From Pseudomonadota bacterium (lineage in GTDB: Bacteria; Pseudomonadota; Gammaproteobacteria; Burkholderiales; Burkholderiaceae_F): a DNA stretch of 8,325 nucleotides. The stretch is taken from assembly GCA_021823635.1 (NCBI GenBank), contig JAKANT010000049.1, positions 1 through 8,325 of the forward strand, written 5' to 3'. The position numbers and the translations under genes are program-made. The notes beneath the pieces were generated by a model. That model saw only the letters and a list, made by a program, of their open reading frames with translations, did not search any database and was not told the origin of the DNA. Positions 6,605 to 8,325 of this stretch are shown here, piece after piece (position 1 is the stretch's first letter; each line of letters starts with the position of its first letter).

Positions 6605-7228
6605 TCAGCGCGAATAAAGCTCGACCACCAGCGACTCGTTGACGTCTTGCGCCACGTCGCTGCGGTCGGGCAACTGCTTGAACCTGCCTTCGAGCTTGTC
6701 TTTGTCGACTTCGACCCAGGACGGGAAACCGGACTGCTCGGCGAGCGACAGCGCCTCCTGGATACGCGCCTGTTTCTTCGCCTTTTCGCGCACCGCGATC
6801 ACGTCGCCCGGCTTGACCAACATCGACGGAATGCTGGCGGTCTTGCCGTTGACCGCGATCGCCTTGTGCGTGACCAGCTGGCGTGCCTCGGCGCGCGTCG
6901 AGCCGAAGCCCATCCGGTACACGACGTTGTCCAGCCGCGATTCGAGCAGCTCGATCAGCCGCGCGCCGGTGTTGCCCTTGCGTCGCGCCGCCTCCGCAAA
7001 ATAGCGCCGGAACTGCCGTTCCAGCACGCCGTACATGCGTTTGACTTTCTGCTTTTCGCGCAATTGCAGACCGAAGTCGGACGTGCGCGCGCCGGAGATG
7101 CGGCCGTGCTGGCCCGGCTTGGAATCGGCCTTGCATTTGGTGTCGAGCGCGCGCCGTGCGCTCTTCAGGAACAAGTCGGTGCCCTCGCGGCGCGACAGTT
7201 TCAGTTTTGCTCCGATGTAGCGAGCCAT
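6605..7228 (-). CDS. rpsD: 30S ribosomal protein S4
   Basis: S4 is a primary 16S rRNA binder that starts 30S body assembly; in E. coli it is also the translational repressor of the alpha operon. The 207-residue product aligns with E. coli S4 (206) throughout: MARYIGAKLKLSRREGTDLFLKS at the start, PGQHG, REKQKVKRMYGVLERQF at about 57-73, and the S4 RNA-binding domain at about 97-160 (RLDNVVYRMGFGSTRAEARQLV and HKAIAVNGK). It ends VVELYSR. Only one Cys remains in the N-terminal region (DTKCK), so this is the zinc-free type, as in E. coli. The start ATG has AGGAAGG five bases upstream. It lies 118 bases after rpsK, with rpoA downstream. Confidence 0.98.
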   Translation of the reverse strand: MARYIGAKLKLSRREGTDLFLKSARRALDTKCKADSKPGQHGRISGARTSDFGLQLREKQKVKRMYGVLERQFRRYFAEAARRKGNTGARLIELLESRLDNVVYRMGFGSTRAEARQLVTHKAIAVNGKTASIPSMLVKPGDVIAVREKAKKQARIQEALSLAEQSGFPSWVEVDKDKLEGRFKQLPDRSDVAQDVNESLVVELYSR

Positions 7229-7346
7229 GTTGCCTTCCTAATCCTGCACAGGACCGTGCATTCAGTCGCGCCTCAGCGGGCGGACACCAGGTTGTCGAGA
7301 CCCATCTTTGCTTTGACTCCTCGTGGGAACGGGCAAATAACGCCGC
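7229..7346 (-). other. rpsK-rpsD intergenic stretch with a possible 10-codon ORF and small hairpin
   Basis: This 118-base gap is much longer than those between rpmJ-rpsM (12) and rpsM-rpsK (27). It contains a possible mini-ORF at 7305-7273 on the minus strand (MGLDNLVSAR) preceded by GAGGAG at a loose 11-base spacing. A hairpin TGCAC-ggtcct-GTGCA (7245-7260) lies just before the rpsD ribosome binding site. Either could be leader sequence controlling rpsD. Chance occurrence is possible. Confidence 0.25.
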
Positions 7347-7754
7347 TCAGACGCGGCGGCGCTTCGGCGGCCGACAGCCGTTGTGCGGTATCGGCGTGAC
7401 GTCCTGGATCGACGTGATGCGAAATCCGCACGCGTTCAGCGCACGCACCGACGATTCGCGCCCGGGCCCCGGTCCGCTGATGCGCACCTCGAGGTTTTTC
7501 ACCCCGCACTCCTGCGCGGCGCGGCCGGCGCTTTCGGCCGCCACCTGGGCCGCGAACGGGGTCGACTTGCGCGAGCCCTTGAAGCCGGAGCCGCCGGCGC
7601 TCGCCCAGGCCAGTGCGTTGCCCTGCCGGTCGGTGATCGTGATGATCGTGTTGTTGAACGACGCGTGAATGTGGGCGATGCCCTCGGCGACGTTCTTCTT
7701 GACCTTCTTGCGCACGCGCTGTGCGGCGCTTTGCTGGGTCGGTGCTCGTGCCAT
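7347..7754 (-). CDS. rpsK: 30S ribosomal protein S11
   Basis: S11 sits on the 30S platform and helps form the mRNA exit site with S7. The 135-residue product (E. coli 129) has the hallmark HIHASFNNTIITITDRQGN at about 28-46, WASAGGSGFKGSRKSTPFAAQ at about 50-70, the ISGPGPGRESSVRAL stretch and the C-terminus DVTPIPHNGCRPPKRRRV. The start ATG is preceded by GAGGAAAG at normal spacing, and the N-terminal extension ARAPTQQSAAQRV is like that of other betaproteobacteria. It lies 27 bases after rpsM. Confidence 0.98.
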   Translation of the reverse strand: MARAPTQQSAAQRVRKKVKKNVAEGIAHIHASFNNTIITITDRQGNALAWASAGGSGFKGSRKSTPFAAQVAAESAGRAAQECGVKNLEVRISGPGPGRESSVRALNACGFRITSIQDVTPIPHNGCRPPKRRRV

Positions 7755-7781
7755 CGGTTACTTTCCTCAATGTCGATGCGC

Positions 7782-8156
7782 TCAGGTCGCGGCTTTCTTC
7801 AGCGCCACGCCCGCCTTGCGCGGTCCCTTGCGGGTGCGCGCGTTGGTGCGAGTGCGCTGGCCGCGCACCGGCAGTCCGCGGCGGTGGCGCATGCCGCGAT
7901 AGCAGCCCAGATCGATCAGGCGCTTGATCGACAGCTGCACCTCGCGCCGCAGGTCGCCCTCGACGGTGAAACGGCCGACCGCTTCGCGGATGCGCTCCAG
8001 CTCGGCGTCGGTCAGCTCCTTGACCCTCTTGGAGTAGGGAACCTTCACCGCATCCAGGATCGCCCGCGCGCGCGCGCGGCCGATGCCGTAGATGGCGGTC
8101 AGGCCGATCTCGGCGTGCTGGTTCGGCGGAATGTTGATGCCTGCAATACGGGCCAT
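7782..8156 (-). CDS. rpsM: 30S ribosomal protein S13
   Basis: S13 is in the 30S head and forms bridges to the 50S subunit and contacts with P-site tRNA. The 124-residue product (E. coli 118) has MARIAGINIPPNQHAEIGLTAIYGIG at the N-terminus, the helical RREVQLSIKRLIDLGCYRGMRHRRGLPVRGQRT core, and the very basic C-terminal tail NARTRKGPRKAGVALKK that contacts tRNA in the family. The start ATG has GAGGGA about five bases upstream. The gap to rpmJ is only 12 bases, so there is no room for the pseudoknot leader that E. coli uses before rpsM for S4 feedback. Confidence 0.98.
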   Translation of the reverse strand: MARIAGINIPPNQHAEIGLTAIYGIGRARARAILDAVKVPYSKRVKELTDAELERIREAVGRFTVEGDLRREVQLSIKRLIDLGCYRGMRHRRGLPVRGQRTRTNARTRKGPRKAGVALKKAAT

Positions 8157-8168
8157 TTTCGTCCCTCG

Positions 8169-8282
8169 TCAGCCTTGACGCTGCTTGTGCCGCGGGTCGG
8201 AACAGATCACGCGCACCACGCCCTTGCGCTTGATCACCTTGCACTTGCGGCACATCTTCTTCACGCTTGCCATGACTTTCAC
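8169..8282 (-). CDS. rpmJ: 50S ribosomal protein L36 (GTG start)
   Basis: L36 is the smallest 50S protein, a zinc-ribbon protein bound to 23S rRNA. Starting at GTG 8282 the product is 37 residues: MKVMASVKKMCRKCKVIKRKG, then VVRVICSDPRHKQRQG. The MKV-ASVKK N-terminus and the length are canonical. The ATG at 8273 would remove the first three residues and sit 15 bases from the ribosome binding site, whereas GGAG at 8292-8289 is six bases from the GTG. The zinc ligands C-x2-C-x12-C-x4-H are all present, so this is the Cys-containing paralogue type. It lies between infA (16-base gap) and rpsM, as in related genomes. Confidence 0.95.
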   Translation of the reverse strand: MKVMASVKKMCRKCKVIKRKGVVRVICSDPRHKQRQG

Positions 8283-8288
8283 GGTTCT

Positions 8289-8292
8289 CTCC
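8289..8292 (-). promoter_or_regulatory. Ribosome binding site that fixes the rpmJ GTG start
   Basis: GGAG on the minus strand, six bases before GTG 8282 and 15 before the alternative ATG 8273, supports the GTG. Confidence 0.7.
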
Positions 8293-8298
8293 ACCGCG

Positions 8299-8325
8299 CT
8301 ACTTGGCGCGGAAAACGATCCTTGC
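8299..8325 (-). CDS. infA: Translation initiation factor IF-1, 3' end only
   Basis: The last eight codons and TAG stop are present and read ARIVFRAK, identical to the C-terminal end I recall for the Burkholderiales IF-1 encoded in the spc/alpha operon (family ending DLSRARIVFRAK). IF-1 occupies the 30S A site during initiation. The rest of the gene lies beyond the right edge. Position immediately before rpmJ fits the conserved gene order. The fragment is short, so the call rests on this motif plus synteny. Confidence 0.85.
   Translation of the reverse strand, partial: ARIVFRAK

Noticed and set aside
6605..7228. S4 with an incomplete N-terminal Cys cluster as a defect
   Set aside because: E. 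coli S4 likewise has no zinc cluster; this is a normal zinc-free variant.
7273..8253. A 326-codon minus-strand frame across rpsM and rpsK
   Set aside because: It is a shifted reading of two unmistakable ribosomal protein genes. Only its last ten codons lie outside them, noted as a possible mini-ORF.

Overview
The window looks like chromosomal DNA of a GC-rich betaproteobacterium, most likely Burkholderiales or a close relative. The evidence is the gene order infA-rpmJ-rpsM-rpsK-rpsD-rpoA-rplQ followed directly by cutA, the C-terminal end of IF-1 (ARIVFRAK), and strong GC3 codon bias that creates many long shadow frames. The species cannot be named from the sequence alone.

Layout, left to right. 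Positions 1-218 hold no gene I can recognise. 219-1013 (+) encodes the C-terminal two thirds of a CorA-like metal ion transporter whose N-terminal domain is missing. After a 127-base convergent gap, 1141-1524 (-) encodes an HslR/Hsp15-type S4-domain RNA-binding protein. Divergent from it, 1570-3399 and 3455-4633 (+) form a two-gene unit: an AMP-forming acyl-CoA ligase of the feruloyl-CoA synthase type, and a biosynthetic-type thiolase with all its catalytic residues. The thiolase is convergent, with a 22-base gap, to a minus-strand block running to the right edge. In transcription order (right to left) this block is infA (3' end only), rpmJ, rpsM, rpsK, rpsD, rpoA, rplQ, cutA: the distal part of the spc/alpha ribosomal protein operon, with cutA as its last visible gene.

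How the genes work together. The right half is core translation and transcription: initiation factor 1, L36, S13, S11, S4, the RNA polymerase alpha subunit and L17, probably one long transcript. HslR also belongs to ribosome biology (rescue of stalled 50S subunits). The ligase and thiolase would activate an aromatic or other acid to its CoA thioester and carry out thiolytic or condensing chemistry on a 3-ketoacyl-CoA. No hydratase, dehydrogenase or vanillin dehydrogenase is adjacent, so the pathway is incomplete here.

Most noteworthy: (a) a GC-rich stem-loop followed by five T's on the operon strand between rpsD and rpoA, shaped like an intrinsic terminator or attenuator inside the ribosomal operon; (b) overlapping, oppositely oriented -10-like elements between hslR and the ligase gene, with hslR possibly leaderless; (c) the N-terminally truncated CorA; (d) the isolated ligase-thiolase pair beside the alpha operon; (e) an rpmJ GTG start that is easily misannotated. 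I saw no CRISPR array, insertion sequence, tRNA or rRNA, and no convincing undescribed multi-gene system.
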